Shown piece after piece: positions 1-10,680 of a stretch of 64,000 bases of DNA; the stretch's first letter is position 1, and every line of letters begins with the position of its first letter. The translations under genes and the position numbers were made by a program. The notes under the pieces were generated by a model that worked only from the letters and a program-made list of their open reading frames with translations, made no database searches and had not been told where the DNA came from. The stretch spans positions 4,278,001-4,342,000 of the forward strand of contig NZ_JAGIOP010000002.1 of assembly GCF_017876775.1 (NCBI RefSeq), read 5' to 3'. Source of the DNA: Mycolicibacterium lutetiense (GTDB lineage: Bacteria; Actinomycetota; Actinomycetes; Mycobacteriales; Mycobacteriaceae).

Positions 1-4
1 CTCG

Positions 5-667
5 GTGAGGCTATGGCGGGTGATCGTGGCGATGTCGATCGTGCTCTGCGGGCTGGCCGCAGCGCCACCTTCGGCTTGGTCGGAGCCCAGCGCCGACTGC
101 CCGCCGCTGTGTGACCGCATTCCGGATTCGGCGTGGGTGGACACCTCGAAACTCCCGCTGGACCGCGAGTACAACTGGCCCGGACTGGCCGGCCTGGCCG
201 TGACAGCCGTGGCACCGCGCTTCCGCGTCGAGGAGGAATGTGGGTCGCCGCTCGTGCCCGGTGACCCGCGCGGCTACGCCGTCGCGGCACGGTCTGAGGT
301 CTCCCACCGCGACGGGCACTGGCAACTGCGCGTCCAGGTGATCCATTGGCGCGGCGAGACATGGCAGGGCGGTCAGACCGCGCTCGCGGTGGTACAGGGG
401 GCGGGCGGTGCGCTGCGCGCCTGTCCGGGGGTCGGGACATCGGTCACCACCGACCGGCCCGGGCAGCTGGTGGCGGCGATGAACTTCGGCAACACCAGGG
501 TGCTGCACCAGTATCTGTTCGCCGACCCGAACAACAGCACCGTGGTGGAGCTGGCCATGTGGTCGAGCACGCCGAAGCAGGTTCCATGGCCGGCGCCATC
601 CGATCGCCAGGTGCTCGATGCGCTGGCCGACCCACTGTGCACGGCCTACATAGGGTCGTGCCGGTAG
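5..667 (+). CDS. Secreted hypothetical protein upstream of purS
   Basis: This 220-residue protein starts with a Sec-type signal peptide: basic MRLWRV, a hydrophobic stretch to about residue 22, and a likely cleavage after AWS near residue 26. The mature part has about six cysteines (CPPLC near the N-terminus, EEC, RAC, and two in the last ten residues), compatible with disulfides in the cell envelope. The GTG at 5 lies almost at the window edge, so the true start could be further upstream. It ends 10 bases before purS and may be cotranscribed with it. I recognise no family with a known function. Confidence 0.7.
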   Translation: MRLWRVIVAMSIVLCGLAAAPPSAWSEPSADCPPLCDRIPDSAWVDTSKLPLDREYNWPGLAGLAVTAVAPRFRVEEECGSPLVPGDPRGYAVAARSEVSHRDGHWQLRVQVIHWRGETWQGGQTALAVVQGAGGALRACPGVGTSVTTDRPGQLVAAMNFGNTRVLHQYLFADPNNSTVVELAMWSSTPKQVPWPAPSDRQVLDALADPLCTAYIGSCR

Positions 668-677
668 AGTGTGCGCC

Positions 678-917
678 GTGGCAAAGGTGGTTGTGCACGT
701 CATGCCGAAGGCGGAGATCCTCGACCCTCAGGGGCAGGCGATCGTCGGGGCACTTGGTCGGCTCGGACATGGTGGTATCGCGGACGTCCGGCAAGGTAAG
801 CGTTTCGAGCTCGAAGTCGACGACTCCGTAGCCGACGAAACCCTGGCCGAGATCGCGGAGTCTCTGCTGGCCAACACGGTTATCGAGGACTTTTCCGTGA
901 GCCGGGAGGGCTCGTGA
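678..917 (+). CDS. purS: Phosphoribosylformylglycinamidine synthase subunit PurS
   Basis: PurS is the small dimeric subunit that bridges PurQ and PurL in the FGAR amidotransferase complex (FGAR to FGAM, fourth step of de novo purine synthesis). The 79-residue product has the family length and an N-terminus [18 protein letters not shown] typical of mycobacterial PurS. An in-frame GTG exists at 669, but GTG at 678 gives the normal N-terminus and is preferred. The stop overlaps purQ by 4 bases (GTGA), so the two genes are translationally coupled. Confidence 0.95.
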   Translation: MAKVVVHVMPKAEILDPQGQAIVGALGRLGHGGIADVRQGKRFELEVDDSVADETLAEIAESLLANTVIEDFSVSREGS

Positions 918-1588
918 GCACCCGTGTCGGGGTGATCACCTTTCCCGGGACGCTCGACGACGTCGACGCGGCCCGAGCGGTACGTCTGGCCGGGGCCGAG
1001 GCGGTCAGTCTCTGGCACGCCGACGCCGACCTGAAGGGTGTCGACGCGGTCGTCGTGCCCGGCGGCTTCTCCTACGGTGACTACCTGCGCTGCGGGGCGA
1101 TCGCGAAGTTCGCCCCCGTCATGGGTTCGGTCGTGGAAGCCGCGGGCAAGGGCATGCCGGTCCTCGGCATCTGCAACGGCTTCCAGGTGCTGTGCGAGGC
1201 CGGGCTCCTGCCGGGTGCGCTGACCCGCAACGCCGGCCTGCATTTCATCTGCCGCGACGTGTGGCTGGAGGTCGCCTCCAACACCACCGCGTGGACGACG
1301 CGGTACGACGCCGGTGCCGATCTGCTCATCCCGCTGAAGTCGGGCGAGGGTCGGTACGTCGCCTCCGAGGCCGTGCTCGACGAACTCGAGGGCGAGGACC
1401 GGGTGGTCTTCCGTTACCGCGAGAACCTCAACGGTTCGATGCGCGGCATCGCCGGAGTGTGCTCGGAAAACCGTCGCGTCGTCGGCCTGATGCCGCACCC
1501 CGAACATGCCACCGAGGCATTGACCGGACCGTCCGACGACGGGCTCGGGTTGTTCTACTCCGCGCTGGACGCGGTTCTCTCGGTTTGA
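914..1588 (+). CDS. purQ: Phosphoribosylformylglycinamidine synthase, glutaminase subunit PurQ
   Basis: PurQ is the class I glutamine amidotransferase that supplies ammonia to PurL. The 224-residue protein shows the nucleophile elbow GICNGFQ with Cys87, and the His195/Glu197 pair in MPHPEH, completing the catalytic triad. [10 protein letters not shown] near residue 50 is the usual PurQ signature. It overlaps purS by 4 bases. purL lies about 5 kb downstream on the same strand rather than directly adjacent, as in other mycobacteria. The length is normal and there is no disruption. Confidence 0.97.
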   Translation: MSTRVGVITFPGTLDDVDAARAVRLAGAEAVSLWHADADLKGVDAVVVPGGFSYGDYLRCGAIAKFAPVMGSVVEAAGKGMPVLGICNGFQVLCEAGLLPGALTRNAGLHFICRDVWLEVASNTTAWTTRYDAGADLLIPLKSGEGRYVASEAVLDELEGEDRVVFRYRENLNGSMRGIAGVCSENRRVVGLMPHPEHATEALTGPSDDGLGLFYSALDAVLSV

Positions 1589-1618
1589 GTCCCGCCTCAC
1601 CGCGAGCGGGCACAGGGA

Positions 1619-2416
1619 CTATGCGGTGAGGGCGACGGACGCCTCGGCGGTGTAGGCGAGGAACGTCAGGGTCTCCTGCAGGTACAGCTGCACGCTCTCG
1701 GCGTCGTGGGACAGGTAGCCGATCGAGACATCGGTGCCGAGATGTAGATCGAAATCCCCACCTCGGGTGGACAATACGAACGCGCCGTCGATCGCCGGCG
1801 CCCAGATGATCTCACCGTCGACCAGCCGGCTCAGGTGCTCGCGGATCGGGTAGCCGTGCGCGGTGGTCTCACTGACCTTGGTGTAGGTGGCTGCCGACAG
1901 CAGCACGGAGTACGGCCCGTCGACACCGGCCAGCCGCAGCTCCGAGAGGGCCTGGGCGATCACGTCGGGAATCTCGCGGGCATCGTCGGGCAGCGCCAGT
2001 GCCGGGTTGGAGCTCGACGCGCGGATGCCCTCGATCGAGGCCGCCGGGTAGCCCTCGAAGATCGCGCGGTCCTCGACGAACGCCAGCTTCCTGGCGGCTT
2101 CCTTGACCGGATCCCAGTCGGAGTCCTGGGCGCCGCGCTCGACATCGTCAATTGCGGTGCGCGACACCGTGAAAGGTACGCGCAGACGCACCAGCTGCCT
2201 GGAGTCGCGCAGGTGGGCGACCACGCCTTCCCCGGGCGACTTCACGTCGAGCAGATGGCCCGTGCTGACCGCCGCGGTGACCGGGCCGCCGGGTTCGCTG
2301 ACATCGACGACACGCCGGCCGGCGATGTGGCGCTTGAAGGTCCGGCTGGCCTCGAGCTCGATCTCGGCCCAGGCGGACGCGGTGATCGGGGCCAGCTCGC
2401 GGTACAGGTTGTTCAT
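1619..2416 (-). CDS. cfp29: Encapsulin nanocompartment shell protein (Cfp29-like)
   Basis: This is the 265-residue encapsulin shell protein, with an HK97-like phage-capsid fold that self-assembles into a protein cage. It begins [20 protein letters not shown] and contains the conserved central AIFEGYPAASIEGI region and a C-terminal SVQLYLQETLTFL strand, as in Mycobacterium Cfp29 (Rv0798c). Its ATG overlaps the stop of the upstream DyP peroxidase gene by 4 bases, which is the classic cargo-shell operon. It is convergent with purQ. The compartment is expected to hold the peroxidase in the cytosol for oxidative-stress defence. Confidence 0.95.
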   Translation of the reverse strand: MNNLYRELAPITASAWAEIELEASRTFKRHIAGRRVVDVSEPGGPVTAAVSTGHLLDVKSPGEGVVAHLRDSRQLVRLRVPFTVSRTAIDDVERGAQDSDWDPVKEAARKLAFVEDRAIFEGYPAASIEGIRASSSNPALALPDDAREIPDVIAQALSELRLAGVDGPYSVLLSAATYTKVSETTAHGYPIREHLSRLVDGEIIWAPAIDGAFVLSTRGGDFDLHLGTDVSIGYLSHDAESVQLYLQETLTFLAYTAEASVALTA

Positions 2417-3423
2417 TGCAAGATTCCTTTCAAGCTGCCGATCGCAAGGGAGGTGTCTTTCTCGGGTTCCGCCGGTTCCGCGACCGAAACCGGAAGGGGC
2501 GGTGGATCGTCGAGAAAGTCGATGGTGGGAACGAAGAACATGGCGCCGGTCACCGCGGTGGAGAAATCCAGGATGCGGTCGGTGTTCCCGGGTGGATCGC
2601 CGATGAACATGTTGGTCAGCATGCGTTCGGTGATGGCCGGGTCGGCACAGTATCCGATGTAGTACGTGCCGAATTCGCCACCGCCGAGTTCACCGAACGG
2701 CATGTTGCGCCGCACGATCTTCAGTTCGTTGCCGTCTTCGTCGGTGATGACGTTCAGCGCGACGTGGGAGTTGGAAGGTTTGACGTCGTCGGGCATTTCG
2801 ATGTCGTCGAGCTTGGTTCGCCCGATCACGCGCTGCTGTTCCTCCACCGTCAACGAGCGCCAGTCCGTCATGGCGTGCACGTATTTCTGGATGTGCACAT
2901 AACTGGCGCCGGTGAAATCAGGGTCCTCGGCTCCGATCTGAACGGCGGACGCCGCCGTAGACCCGTTGGGGTTCTCGGTGCCGTCGACGAAACCGAGGAG
3001 GTCCCGGTTGTCGAAGTACTGGAACCCGTGCACCTCGTCGACGACCGTGACGGCACTGCCGAACTCCTGCAGCATGCGGTCGGCCAATTCGAAACACACA
3101 TCCATGGAATCCGCGCGGATGTGCAACAACACGTCGCCCGGGGTGGACGGCGCCTGATGCCGGCCGCCGTCGAGGGCGATGAACGGATGCAGATTCGCCG
3201 GACGCGGGCCGGTGAACAAACGATCCCAGGCCGTCGAACCGATCCCGGCCACCAGCGACAGCTCCTTGGTGGTATCGCGGAACCAGATCGAGCGGACGAT
3301 GCCCGAAATGTCGGGGAGCACGTCGTGAACGGCTTGCTCACCGTCGTCGTCGATCGTCAGTACCAGAAAGATGGCGGCCCGCGTCAGAAGGTTCAGCACC
3401 GGCTGCGGGATCGGATCGGCCAC
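2413..3423 (-). CDS. dyp: Dye-decolourising (DyP) heme peroxidase, encapsulin cargo
   Basis: This 336-residue DyP-type peroxidase has the GFVDGTENP motif at 144-152, giving the distal Asp147. His220 (NSHVAL) is the probable proximal heme ligand, and Arg238/Asn240 (VRRNMPF) sit in the distal pocket. After the catalytic domain comes a proline- and acid-rich linker (about 305-322) and a C-terminal [14 protein letters not shown], the type of peptide that docks cargo inside encapsulin. The gene is first in the two-gene operon with the shell gene (ATGA overlap). The product is a cytosolic, compartment-loaded peroxidase. Confidence 0.95.
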   Translation of the reverse strand: MADPIPQPVLNLLTRAAIFLVLTIDDDGEQAVHDVLPDISGIVRSIWFRDTTKELSLVAGIGSTAWDRLFTGPRPANLHPFIALDGGRHQAPSTPGDVLLHIRADSMDVCFELADRMLQEFGSAVTVVDEVHGFQYFDNRDLLGFVDGTENPNGSTAASAVQIGAEDPDFTGASYVHIQKYVHAMTDWRSLTVEEQQRVIGRTKLDDIEMPDDVKPSNSHVALNVITDEDGNELKIVRRNMPFGELGGGEFGTYYIGYCADPAITERMLTNMFIGDPPGNTDRILDFSTAVTGAMFFVPTIDFLDDPPPLPVSVAEPAEPEKDTSLAIGSLKGILQ

Positions 3424-3473
3424 AAACTGACCCTACCGACACCTGCGGCCGCTTCGCCGGTCAAGATGAAAAG

Positions 3474-4739
3474 ATGCCAGCTAGCGCTCAGGGCCTGTGC
3501 GAGTTCATCGACGCGTCGCCGTCTCCGTTCCACGTGTGCGCCACCGCCGCGCAACGGTTGCGCGACGCGGGATTCATCGAACTGGCCGAAACCGACAGCT
3601 GGCCGGGCTCACAGGGAAAGTTCTTCACGGTGCGCGCGGGTTCGCTGATGGCCTGGGATACCGAGGACGCCGATCCGGCTGCGCCGTTCCGGGTCGTCGG
3701 CGGTCACACCGACAGCCCCAATCTCCGCGTCAAACAGCACCCGGACCGCGTCGTCGCGGGCTGGCAGGTGGTCGCCCTGGCGCCGTACGGCGGGGCCTGG
3801 CTGAACTCCTGGCTCGACCGCGACCTGGGGATCAGCGGTCGGCTGTCGGTACGCCGCGGCAACGCGATCGAACACGTGCTGGTGCGGATCGATGATCCGA
3901 TCCTGCGCGTGCCGCAGTTGGCCATCCACCTGTCCGAGGATCGCAAGGGCGTCAGCCCCGACCCCCAGCGCCACGTCAACGCGGTGTGGGGCCTGGGGGA
4001 GTCTCCGCGCCCGTTCCTCCGCTTCGTGGCCGAGCGGGCCGGGGTCCAACCGGATGAGCTGCTCGGTTTTGATCTGATGACGCATGACCTGACACCGTCG
4101 GCGATCACCGGAGCCGAGGGCGAGTTCGTCAGCGCGCCGCGGCTGGACAACCAGGCCACCTGCTACGCCGGGCTGGAGGCGTTCCTGGCCGCAGACGCCG
4201 GAACCCACGTGCCGGTGCTGGCGCTGTTCGACCACGAGGAGGTCGGCTCGACATCGGATCACGGTGCCCAGTCCGAGCTGCTCCCAACCGTGCTGGAACG
4301 CATCGTGCTCGCCGCGGGCGGTGATCGGGAGACCTTCCTGCGTCGGTCGGCCGGATCGGTGGTCGCGTCGGGGGACATGGCGCATGCGACGCACCCGAAT
4401 TACCCGGACCGCCACGAACCGGGACATCAGATCGCGGTCAACGCCGGGCCCGTGCTGAAGGTGCAGCCCAACCTGCGCTACGCCACCGACGGGCGGACCG
4501 CGGCGGCGTTCGCGTTGGCCTGCGAACAGGCCGGGGTGCCGCTGCAACGCTATGAGCACCGCGCCGACCTGCCGTGCGGATCCACCATCGGACCCATGAC
4601 TTCGGCGCGGACCGGAATTCCGACCGTCGACGTGGGCGCGGCCCAGCTGGCCATGCACTCGGCGCGCGAGTTCATGGGTGCCAAGGATGTGGCGGCCTAC
4701 TCCGCCGCGCTGCAGGCGTTCCTGGCGCCGCGGCACTGA
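3474..4739 (+). CDS. pepC: M18-family aminopeptidase
   Basis: This 421-residue M18 zinc aminopeptidase releases N-terminal acidic or neutral residues from peptides. The metal-binding and catalytic positions are visible: His78 (GGHTDSPN), Asp225 (RLDN), Glu255/Glu256 (FDHEEVGS), Asp301 (SGDMAHA) and His395 (LAMHSARE). The length matches the family. It is divergent from the DyP gene with a 50-base gap and ends at a strong palindromic terminator. It corresponds to Rv0800 (pepC) by position and sequence. A cytosolic dodecameric enzyme is expected. Confidence 0.93.
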   Translation: MPASAQGLCEFIDASPSPFHVCATAAQRLRDAGFIELAETDSWPGSQGKFFTVRAGSLMAWDTEDADPAAPFRVVGGHTDSPNLRVKQHPDRVVAGWQVVALAPYGGAWLNSWLDRDLGISGRLSVRRGNAIEHVLVRIDDPILRVPQLAIHLSEDRKGVSPDPQRHVNAVWGLGESPRPFLRFVAERAGVQPDELLGFDLMTHDLTPSAITGAEGEFVSAPRLDNQATCYAGLEAFLAADAGTHVPVLALFDHEEVGSTSDHGAQSELLPTVLERIVLAAGGDRETFLRRSAGSVVASGDMAHATHPNYPDRHEPGHQIAVNAGPVLKVQPNLRYATDGRTAAAFALACEQAGVPLQRYEHRADLPCGSTIGPMTSARTGIPTVDVGAAQLAMHSAREFMGAKDVAAYSAALQAFLAPRH

Positions 4740-4761
4740 GCCGCAGCGGCCGGTAAGACGA

Positions 4762-4795
4762 AGGCCGGGCCATTCCCGCGGGAATGGCCCGGCCT
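4762..4795. terminator. Bidirectional stem-loop terminator
   Basis: A perfect 34-base palindrome (16-base arms AGGCCGGGCCATTCCC and its complement around GC) lies between the convergent aminopeptidase and LGFP lipoprotein genes. There is no U-tract on either side, which is common for mycobacterial terminators. Confidence 0.85.
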
Positions 4796-4815
4796 CATCA
4801 GCCTGATCAGTCGGC

Positions 4816-5391
4816 TCAGTGCTTGGTGACGGTGACCTCATCGGTCGTCGGGTTCCACGTCACGATGCCGTGCTCGAACGTGGTCTGCTTGTTGCCGTCT
4901 GCGTTGACGGTCTCATCGCTTGTCGGATAGCCCAGCTCGCCCTGCGAGCCGCCCAGCTCGTTCCACTTGTCGCGAATCTTGCCCCAGACAACGTAGGACT
5001 TGGTGGAGTGGATGATGACGCCGCCGGCGAACTGCTGGTAGACGCCGCCGTCCTCATTCTTCTGCTGCTCGCCGGTCGGCGCGCCCAAGGAGGTCTTGGC
5101 CGCCTCGTCGAGAGTGTTGTACTTCGCCAGGATGGGGCCGGAAACGGCGAACTCCTTGCCGTCGGCACCCTTCATCGTGGTTTTCTCAGTCGAGGCTCCC
5201 TCCTGTGGAGCCTCACCTGCGGTGGTGGTGTCGGGAGCGGCGACGGACGCTGACACCGACGAGACCACCGAACTCGCCGAACTGGCCGCGCCCTCGCCGG
5301 CATCCTTGGCTGCTTGGCAGCCCGAGCCGATGAGGGCAAATCCGAGGATCGCAGCGGTGACGGAGACAGTTCGTTTCGTTGCTGTGTGCAT
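4816..5391 (-). CDS. LGFP-repeat lipoprotein
   Basis: This 191-residue exported protein begins with a signal peptide (MHTATKRTVSVTAAILGFALIGSGC). The cysteine at 25 is the likely lipid-modified residue, although the lipobox (IGSGC) is not canonical. A Ser/Ala/Thr-rich linker (about 30-70) leads to a domain with LGFP-type repeats, seen as SLGAPTG and ELGYPTSDE around a GGVYQQFAGGVIIHS motif, a module associated with mycolate-layer cell walls. The ATG at 5391 is chosen because of the AGGAAAG ribosome site just upstream. A longer reading from 5628 would bury the signal peptide. Confidence 0.85.
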   Translation of the reverse strand: MHTATKRTVSVTAAILGFALIGSGCQAAKDAGEGAASSASSVVSSVSASVAAPDTTTAGEAPQEGASTEKTTMKGADGKEFAVSGPILAKYNTLDEAAKTSLGAPTGEQQKNEDGGVYQQFAGGVIIHSTKSYVVWGKIRDKWNELGGSQGELGYPTSDETVNADGNKQTTFEHGIVTWNPTTDEVTVTKH

Positions 5392-5578
5392 GGCTTTCCT
5401 TTCGGAGTTGACTGGCCGCGGGCCAGGCCGCAGCCGACGCGATGGTATCGAGCCTGCCCCGCCGTGTGGTGCACTTTGCTGGACTCGGGCGAATTCGGCC
5501 GTCAACCTATCGGCTCCACGTCGGATCACGGTGCCCGGTCGGGGATTCCTGTCACCGGCCTGATCTAGGGTCGGCGCC

Positions 5579-5926
5579 ATGACGCTCTCGGTGGAAATGA
5601 TCACGTTCGACTGCGCGGACCCCGACACGCTCGCCGACTGGTGGGCGCAGGCGGTCAGTGGTTCGGTAAATGCCTATGCCCCAGGTGAATTCGTGCTCGT
5701 ACAGCGGGATGGAGGCCCCAACCTGGGCTTCCAGCGGGTACCCGACCCGACGCCCGGGAAGAACCGGGTGCACCTCGACTTCCACACTGCGGACATGGAG
5801 GCCGAGGTGAGCCGACTGGTGGGCCTGGGTGCCACCGAAACCGGCAGGCACAACTTCGGCGAAGAGTTCAACTGGGTCGTGCTCACCGACCCGGCGGGCA
5901 ACGCGTTCTGTATCGCGGGCGGATAG
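5579..5926 (+). CDS. VOC-superfamily (glyoxalase-like) protein
   Basis: This 115-residue single-domain VOC (glyoxalase/bleomycin-resistance fold) protein has the pattern FDCADPDTLADWW at the start, VHLDFHTADMEAEVSRL in the middle, and a terminal VLTDPAGNAFCIAGG. It probably dimerises to form a metal- or ligand-binding cavity; the substrate cannot be read from the sequence. It is the positional counterpart of Rv0801 and is divergent from the LGFP lipoprotein. Confidence 0.85.
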   Translation: MTLSVEMITFDCADPDTLADWWAQAVSGSVNAYAPGEFVLVQRDGGPNLGFQRVPDPTPGKNRVHLDFHTADMEAEVSRLVGLGATETGRHNFGEEFNWVVLTDPAGNAFCIAGG

Positions 5927-6004
5927 CGCCGAACCTGGTTGGTTTGACCGGGTACGCACTATCATTCGGCCCAGTTGGTCTATGACTCGTTGGAGGAGGC
6001 CGGC

Positions 6005-6505
6005 ATGGAGCAAGAGGAGCCACCGGACAACAGGACTCTTCTCATGGTGATCGCGGTTTTCTGTGCCATCACTGCCGCCGGGACCATCTTTGGTCTCGCA
6101 GTTTGGGCCTATTCATGGTTCCAGACGTCGAAACTCATGGATGCGATGCGTGATTCGGCAGCTGATGACATGAGCCTTGGCGCCGGTCGTTGGTCAGGGT
6201 CCTTCGAGTATCCGGACGGTCAATCGGTCGAGATGAGTTTCCGAGTCGACTCGTCGGACCCGGTGTCGGGTTCCATGACGTTCGAGAATCCAACGGGTGG
6301 CGTTTCGTGCGTGGTTTCCGTTCGGCAGGAGGCCGGTAATTCCTCGAAGTTGACGGTGGCAACCAGAGCGACTCAAGGCCCGGACAGCTGTGCCGACGCC
6401 GGTCGATGGGAGATCACGGTGGGATCGTCAGGGATGACAGGCGACCTTGTCTGGTCTTCGTCAGACGGCCTCATCGGTTCGCAACTGAAATTGGAGCTTC
6501 AGTAA
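6005..6505 (+). CDS. Membrane-anchored hypothetical protein
   Basis: This 166-residue protein has a cytoplasmic N-terminus (MEQEEPPDNR), one membrane helix at about residues 13-38, and an extracytoplasmic domain rich in Gly, Ser and acidic residues with two cysteines (GVSCVV and DSCADAGR). Its repeating SG-x-F patterns suggest a small beta-barrel. The ATG at 6005 is preferred because TTGGAGGAGG lies just upstream; an earlier in-frame start at 5975 has no such site. Function is unknown. No GNAT gene like Rv0802c occurs at this position. Confidence 0.7.
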   Translation: MEQEEPPDNRTLLMVIAVFCAITAAGTIFGLAVWAYSWFQTSKLMDAMRDSAADDMSLGAGRWSGSFEYPDGQSVEMSFRVDSSDPVSGSMTFENPTGGVSCVVSVRQEAGNSSKLTVATRATQGPDSCADAGRWEITVGSSGMTGDLVWSSSDGLIGSQLKLELQ

Positions 6506-6637
6506 TGGCCTCCGCGTTCTGCATGCCGGCTTCCAGCGTGCCGAACGGTGTGGCGGAGCACACAGCGACCCAGGCGCGGAGTGGGCGGACCAGCGGCTGC
6601 CCGCACCTATGCGCGAGCAGCTACTAAGCTGGACCCC

Positions 6638-8956
6638 GTGACGTCTGAGCTCACCCACGCGATCGACACGGTTCAGCGGGCAGCCGCCACCCCTGATCAG
6701 CCCCAGCCCTACCGCGAACTCGGCCTCAAGGACGACGAGTACCAGCGGATTCGCGAGATCCTGGGCCGCCGCCCCACCGACGCCGAGTTGGCCATGTACT
6801 CGGTGATGTGGAGCGAACACTGCTCCTACAAGTCCTCGAAGGTGCACCTGCGCTACTTCGGTGAGACCACCACCGCGGCGATGCGCGCCGGCATGCTGGC
6901 CGGTATCGGCGAGAACGCCGGCGTCGTCGACATCGGTGATGGCTGGGCCGTCACCTTCAAGGTCGAGTCGCACAACCACCCGTCCTACGTCGAGCCCTAC
7001 CAGGGCGCGGCGACCGGCGTCGGCGGCATCGTCCGCGACATCATGGCGATGGGTGCCCGGCCGGTGGCGGTCATGGACCAGCTGCGCTTCGGCGCGGCCG
7101 ACGCACCCGACACCCGCCGCGTGCTCGACGGCGTGGTGCGCGGCGTGGGCGGCTACGGCAACTCGCTCGGCCTGCCGAATATCGGCGGCGAGACCATCTT
7201 CGACCCCTCCTACGCGGGCAACCCGTTGGTGAACGCGCTGTGTGTGGGCGCTTTGCGCAAGGAAGACCTCCATCTCGCGTTCGCGTCGGGCACCGGCAAC
7301 AAGATCATCCTGTTCGGTGCACGCACCGGCCTGGACGGCATCGGCGGTGTCTCGGTGCTGGCGTCGGACACCTTCTCCGGAGACGAATCCGGCGCCGGCC
7401 GCAAGAAGCTGCCGAGCGTTCAGGTGGGCGACCCGTTCACCGAGAAGGTGCTCATCGAGTGCTGTCTTGAGCTGTACTCGGCCGGACTGGTGGTCGGCAT
7501 CCAGGACCTCGGTGGTGCCGGACTGTCCTGTGCCACCTCCGAACTCGCTTCCGCCGGCGACGGTGGCATGCGCATCGAGCTGGACCAGGTGCCGCTGCGG
7601 GCCAAGGACATGACCCCGGCCGAGGTGCTCTCCAGCGAGTCCCAGGAGCGCATGTGCGCCGTGGTGACGCCGGAGAATGTCGAGGCGTTCATGGCGGTCT
7701 GCCGCAAGTGGGAGGTGTTGGCCACCGTCATCGGTGAGGTCACCGACGGCGACCGGCTTGAGATCACCTGGCGCGGCGACACCGTGGTCGATGTACCGCC
7801 GCGCACCGTGGCACACGAGGGTCCGGTCTATGAGCGTCCGGTGGCCCGTCCCGACACCCAGGACGCCCTGGTGGCCGACACCTCGGCGACGCTGCCCCGG
7901 CCGAAGACCGGCGACGAGCTCAAGGCGACCCTGCTGGCACTGATCGGCAGCCCGCACCTGTGCAGCCGGGCGTTCATCACCGAGCAGTACGACCGCTACG
8001 TGCGCGGCAACACCGTGCTGGCCGAGCACGCCGACGGTGGCGTGCTGCGCATCGACGAGACAACCGGCCGCGGCATCGCGGTGTCCACCGACGCGTCGGG
8101 CCGATACACCGCGCTCGACCCGTACACCGGCGCACAACTGGCGCTGGCCGAGGCCTACCGCAACGTCGCGGTCACCGGTGCCACCCCGGTCGCGGTGACC
8201 AACTGCCTCAACTTCGGGTCCCCCGAGGACCCGGGTGTGATGTGGCAGTTCAGCCAGGCCGTCCGCGGGCTGGCCGATGGTTGTGCCGCCCTTGGTATTC
8301 CGGTCACCGGCGGCAACGTCAGCTTCTACAACCAGACCGGCTCCACCGCCATCCTGCCGACCCCGGTGGTCGGCGTGCTCGGCGTGATCGACGACGTCAA
8401 GCGACGCATTCCCACCGGCCTGGGTACCGAACCGGGCGAGACGCTGCTGCTGCTGGGGGACACCCACGACGAGTTCGACGGATCCGTCTGGGCGCAGGTC
8501 ACCGGCGACCACCTGGGCGGGGTTCCGCCCAAGGTGGACCTGGCCCGCGAGCAGCTGCTGGCCGAGGTGCTGACCGCGGCCTCGCGCGACGGCCTGATCT
8601 CCGCGGCTCACGATCTGTCCGAGGGCGGGCTGATCCAGGCCGTGGTGGAGGCCGCGCTGGCCGGTGAAACCGGTTGCCGGGTCATCCTTCCGGAGGACCT
8701 GCCCGAAGGCATCGACCCGTTCGTCTTCCTGTTCTCCGAGTCGGCGGGCCGCGTGCTGGTGGCCGTGCCGCGCACCGAGGAGAGCCGGTTCCGGTCGATG
8801 TGCGAGGCCAGGGACCTACCGGTCACCCGGGTCGGCGTGGTGGACGAGGGCCCCGAGGGCGGAGAACCTGCGATCGAGGTCCAGGGCCAGTTCAGCATCA
8901 CCCTCGCGGAGCTACGGAGCACGTCGGAGGGCGTGCTGCCCGGACTGTTCGGGTGA
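6638..8956 (+). CDS. purL: Phosphoribosylformylglycinamidine synthase subunit PurL
   Basis: This is the 772-residue small-type PurL, the ATP-dependent synthetase subunit that works with PurQ and PurS to convert FGAR to FGAM. It has the N-terminal [12 protein letters not shown] motif (about 57-68), a first AIRS half with ESHNHPS and GVGGIVRDI, and a second half with [11 protein letters not shown] and [12 protein letters not shown] at 6638 gives the expected N-terminus [10 protein letters not shown]; in-frame codons back to 6548 lack conservation. It overlaps the next gene by 4 bases. Confidence 0.97.
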   Translation: MTSELTHAIDTVQRAAATPDQPQPYRELGLKDDEYQRIREILGRRPTDAELAMYSVMWSEHCSYKSSKVHLRYFGETTTAAMRAGMLAGIGENAGVVDIGDGWAVTFKVESHNHPSYVEPYQGAATGVGGIVRDIMAMGARPVAVMDQLRFGAADAPDTRRVLDGVVRGVGGYGNSLGLPNIGGETIFDPSYAGNPLVNALCVGALRKEDLHLAFASGTGNKIILFGARTGLDGIGGVSVLASDTFSGDESGAGRKKLPSVQVGDPFTEKVLIECCLELYSAGLVVGIQDLGGAGLSCATSELASAGDGGMRIELDQVPLRAKDMTPAEVLSSESQERMCAVVTPENVEAFMAVCRKWEVLATVIGEVTDGDRLEITWRGDTVVDVPPRTVAHEGPVYERPVARPDTQDALVADTSATLPRPKTGDELKATLLALIGSPHLCSRAFITEQYDRYVRGNTVLAEHADGGVLRIDETTGRGIAVSTDASGRYTALDPYTGAQLALAEAYRNVAVTGATPVAVTNCLNFGSPEDPGVMWQFSQAVRGLADGCAALGIPVTGGNVSFYNQTGSTAILPTPVVGVLGVIDDVKRRIPTGLGTEPGETLLLLGDTHDEFDGSVWAQVTGDHLGGVPPKVDLAREQLLAEVLTAASRDGLISAAHDLSEGGLIQAVVEAALAGETGCRVILPEDLPEGIDPFVFLFSESAGRVLVAVPRTEESRFRSMCEARDLPVTRVGVVDEGPEGGEPAIEVQGQFSITLAELRSTSEGVLPGLFG

Positions 8957-10680
8957 CGGGGAAAACCCTCGACGAACGTCATCCTCTGCTGCGCTGGGCC
9001 TGGAGCCTGGTGCGGCTGGACTTCACCGGCATTGCCGTCGGCACCCTGTTCTTCTGCCTCTCACTGACCCCGTCGCTGCTGCCGCGCGACTGGCTGTTCG
9101 CGGGGCTGATCGGCGGTGTCAACGCCGCCATCGGCTACGGGCTCGGCGTCCTGCTGGGAAAAGCGCTGTACCGCTTTGCTTTACGACACAGGGCGTGGTG
9201 GCCGCCGAACAGGCGGGTATTGCTCGGCCTCAAGGTGGTTGTCGTCACTGGGGCGATCACGGCATCCATCCTGATGCTGATTCCCGCGGCGGCCTGGCAA
9301 CGGCAGGTCTCGGCGCTGATGGGCATGGAAGGCCCGGCCACGGCGGGCTATCTGCGCACGCTGATCATCGCGGTCGCGTCGGCAGCGGCGCTGATCGCCA
9401 CCGCGCGGATGTTGCGCGACGCCGTGCGGTTGCTGGCCAAGGTATTCATCCGGCGCTGGCGTCTGAACCGGGAAGTGGCCCAGTTCATCGGCACCGCCAT
9501 CGTGGTGGTGTTGGTCGTCACGCTCGTCAACGGTGTGCTCTACCGTGGGTTCCTGGCCGGGGCCAGTCGGGTGTTCCAGCCACAGAACACCACCACCCGC
9601 GTGGGCATCAGCCAGCCGACTGAACCCGAAAGATCCGGCAGCCCAGTCTCATTCGCGGCCTGGGATTCGCTGGGATACCAGGGCCGCAACTTCGTCGCCA
9701 CTGGCCCGCGAGCCGCCGAGCTCGAACACGTCAACGGTGCGCCCGCCAAGGAACCCATCCGGGTGTACGCCGGGCTGCACACTGCCGACTCCGACGAGCA
9801 GCGGATCGCGGTGCTGCTCAGCGAACTTGAGCGCACCCACGCCTTCGATCGCGAGCTGCTTGTCATCGTGCCCACCACCGGCACCGGCTGGGTCAACCCG
9901 GTGGCCGCCCGCGCGCTGGAGCTGATGTACAACGGCGACACCGCGATGGTCGGCATGCAGTATTCCTATCTGCCGAGCTGGATTTCGTTCATGGCCGACC
10001 GGGAGAAGTCCATGACCGTCGGCCGGCAGATGATCGACGCGATCCACGCGCGCTGGGAGCAGTTGCCACCCGAGGACCGCCCTGAGCTGGTGCTCTACGG
10101 GGAGAGCCTGGGATCGATGGCCGGCCAGGGCGCGTTCAGCTGGCTCCCCGACATCTCCCGGATGGGCTTCTCCTCGGTGCTGTGGGTCGGCCCGCCCAAT
10201 GCCAGCCCGCTGTGGCGCGGCCTCACCGTGCGCCGCGACCCGGGCACCCCGGAAGTGCGTCCCCGCTACGACAACGGCCGCACCGTGCGGTTCTCCGAGG
10301 CCGCCGACGCCGCCGAGATCGCCGACGACACTGCCGCACCGTGGGAGGGAACCAGGGTCCTGTTCTTGCAGCACCCGTCCGACCCGATCATCTGGTGGTC
10401 GACGGATCTGCTGTTCTCCGAACCGGATTGGCTGGTCGAGCCGCCGGGGACAGACCGCACCGCCTCGATGCGCTGGTACCCGATCATCACGTTCTGGCAG
10501 GTGGCCGCCGACGTCACCAACGCCTCGGGCGTCCGGGCCGGACACGGGCACAACTATGGGGAATCGGTACTCGACGGCTGGGCGGCGGTGGCCCCGCCGG
10601 ACGGCTGGACACCCGGGGACACCGAACGCATCCGGGTGGCACTGGAGAAGACCGAGGCCAACGACGGACCCGAATACTGA
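8953..10680 (+). CDS. Integral-membrane alpha/beta-hydrolase family protein
   Basis: This 575-residue protein has about four hydrophobic helices in the first 200 residues and a C-terminal hydrolase domain. The nucleophile elbow [13 protein letters not shown] supplies a GxSxG serine. [13 protein letters not shown] and HGHNYGE near the end are candidates for the acid and histidine regions. It resembles a conserved actinobacterial family of membrane alpha/beta-hydrolases with no defined substrate. GTG at 8953 overlaps purL by 4 bases, and the stop overlaps the next ATG by one base, so it is likely one transcript. Confidence 0.85.
   Translation: MTGKTLDERHPLLRWAWSLVRLDFTGIAVGTLFFCLSLTPSLLPRDWLFAGLIGGVNAAIGYGLGVLLGKALYRFALRHRAWWPPNRRVLLGLKVVVVTGAITASILMLIPAAAWQRQVSALMGMEGPATAGYLRTLIIAVASAAALIATARMLRDAVRLLAKVFIRRWRLNREVAQFIGTAIVVVLVVTLVNGVLYRGFLAGASRVFQPQNTTTRVGISQPTEPERSGSPVSFAAWDSLGYQGRNFVATGPRAAELEHVNGAPAKEPIRVYAGLHTADSDEQRIAVLLSELERTHAFDRELLVIVPTTGTGWVNPVAARALELMYNGDTAMVGMQYSYLPSWISFMADREKSMTVGRQMIDAIHARWEQLPPEDRPELVLYGESLGSMAGQGAFSWLPDISRMGFSSVLWVGPPNASPLWRGLTVRRDPGTPEVRPRYDNGRTVRFSEAADAAEIADDTAAPWEGTRVLFLQHPSDPIIWWSTDLLFSEPDWLVEPPGTDRTASMRWYPIITFWQVAADVTNASGVRAGHGHNYGESVLDGWAAVAPPDGWTPGDTERIRVALEKTEANDGPEY

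Noticed and set aside
1588..1620. Possible terminator between purQ and encapsulin
   Set aside because: Two competing short stems (5-6 bases) exist, but neither is strong enough to call.
728..8611. Long minus-strand frames opposite purQ and purL (up to 716 codons)
   Set aside because: They lie antisense to clear purine genes and have the Arg/His/Gly/Val-rich composition of GC-driven shadow frames, with no domains.
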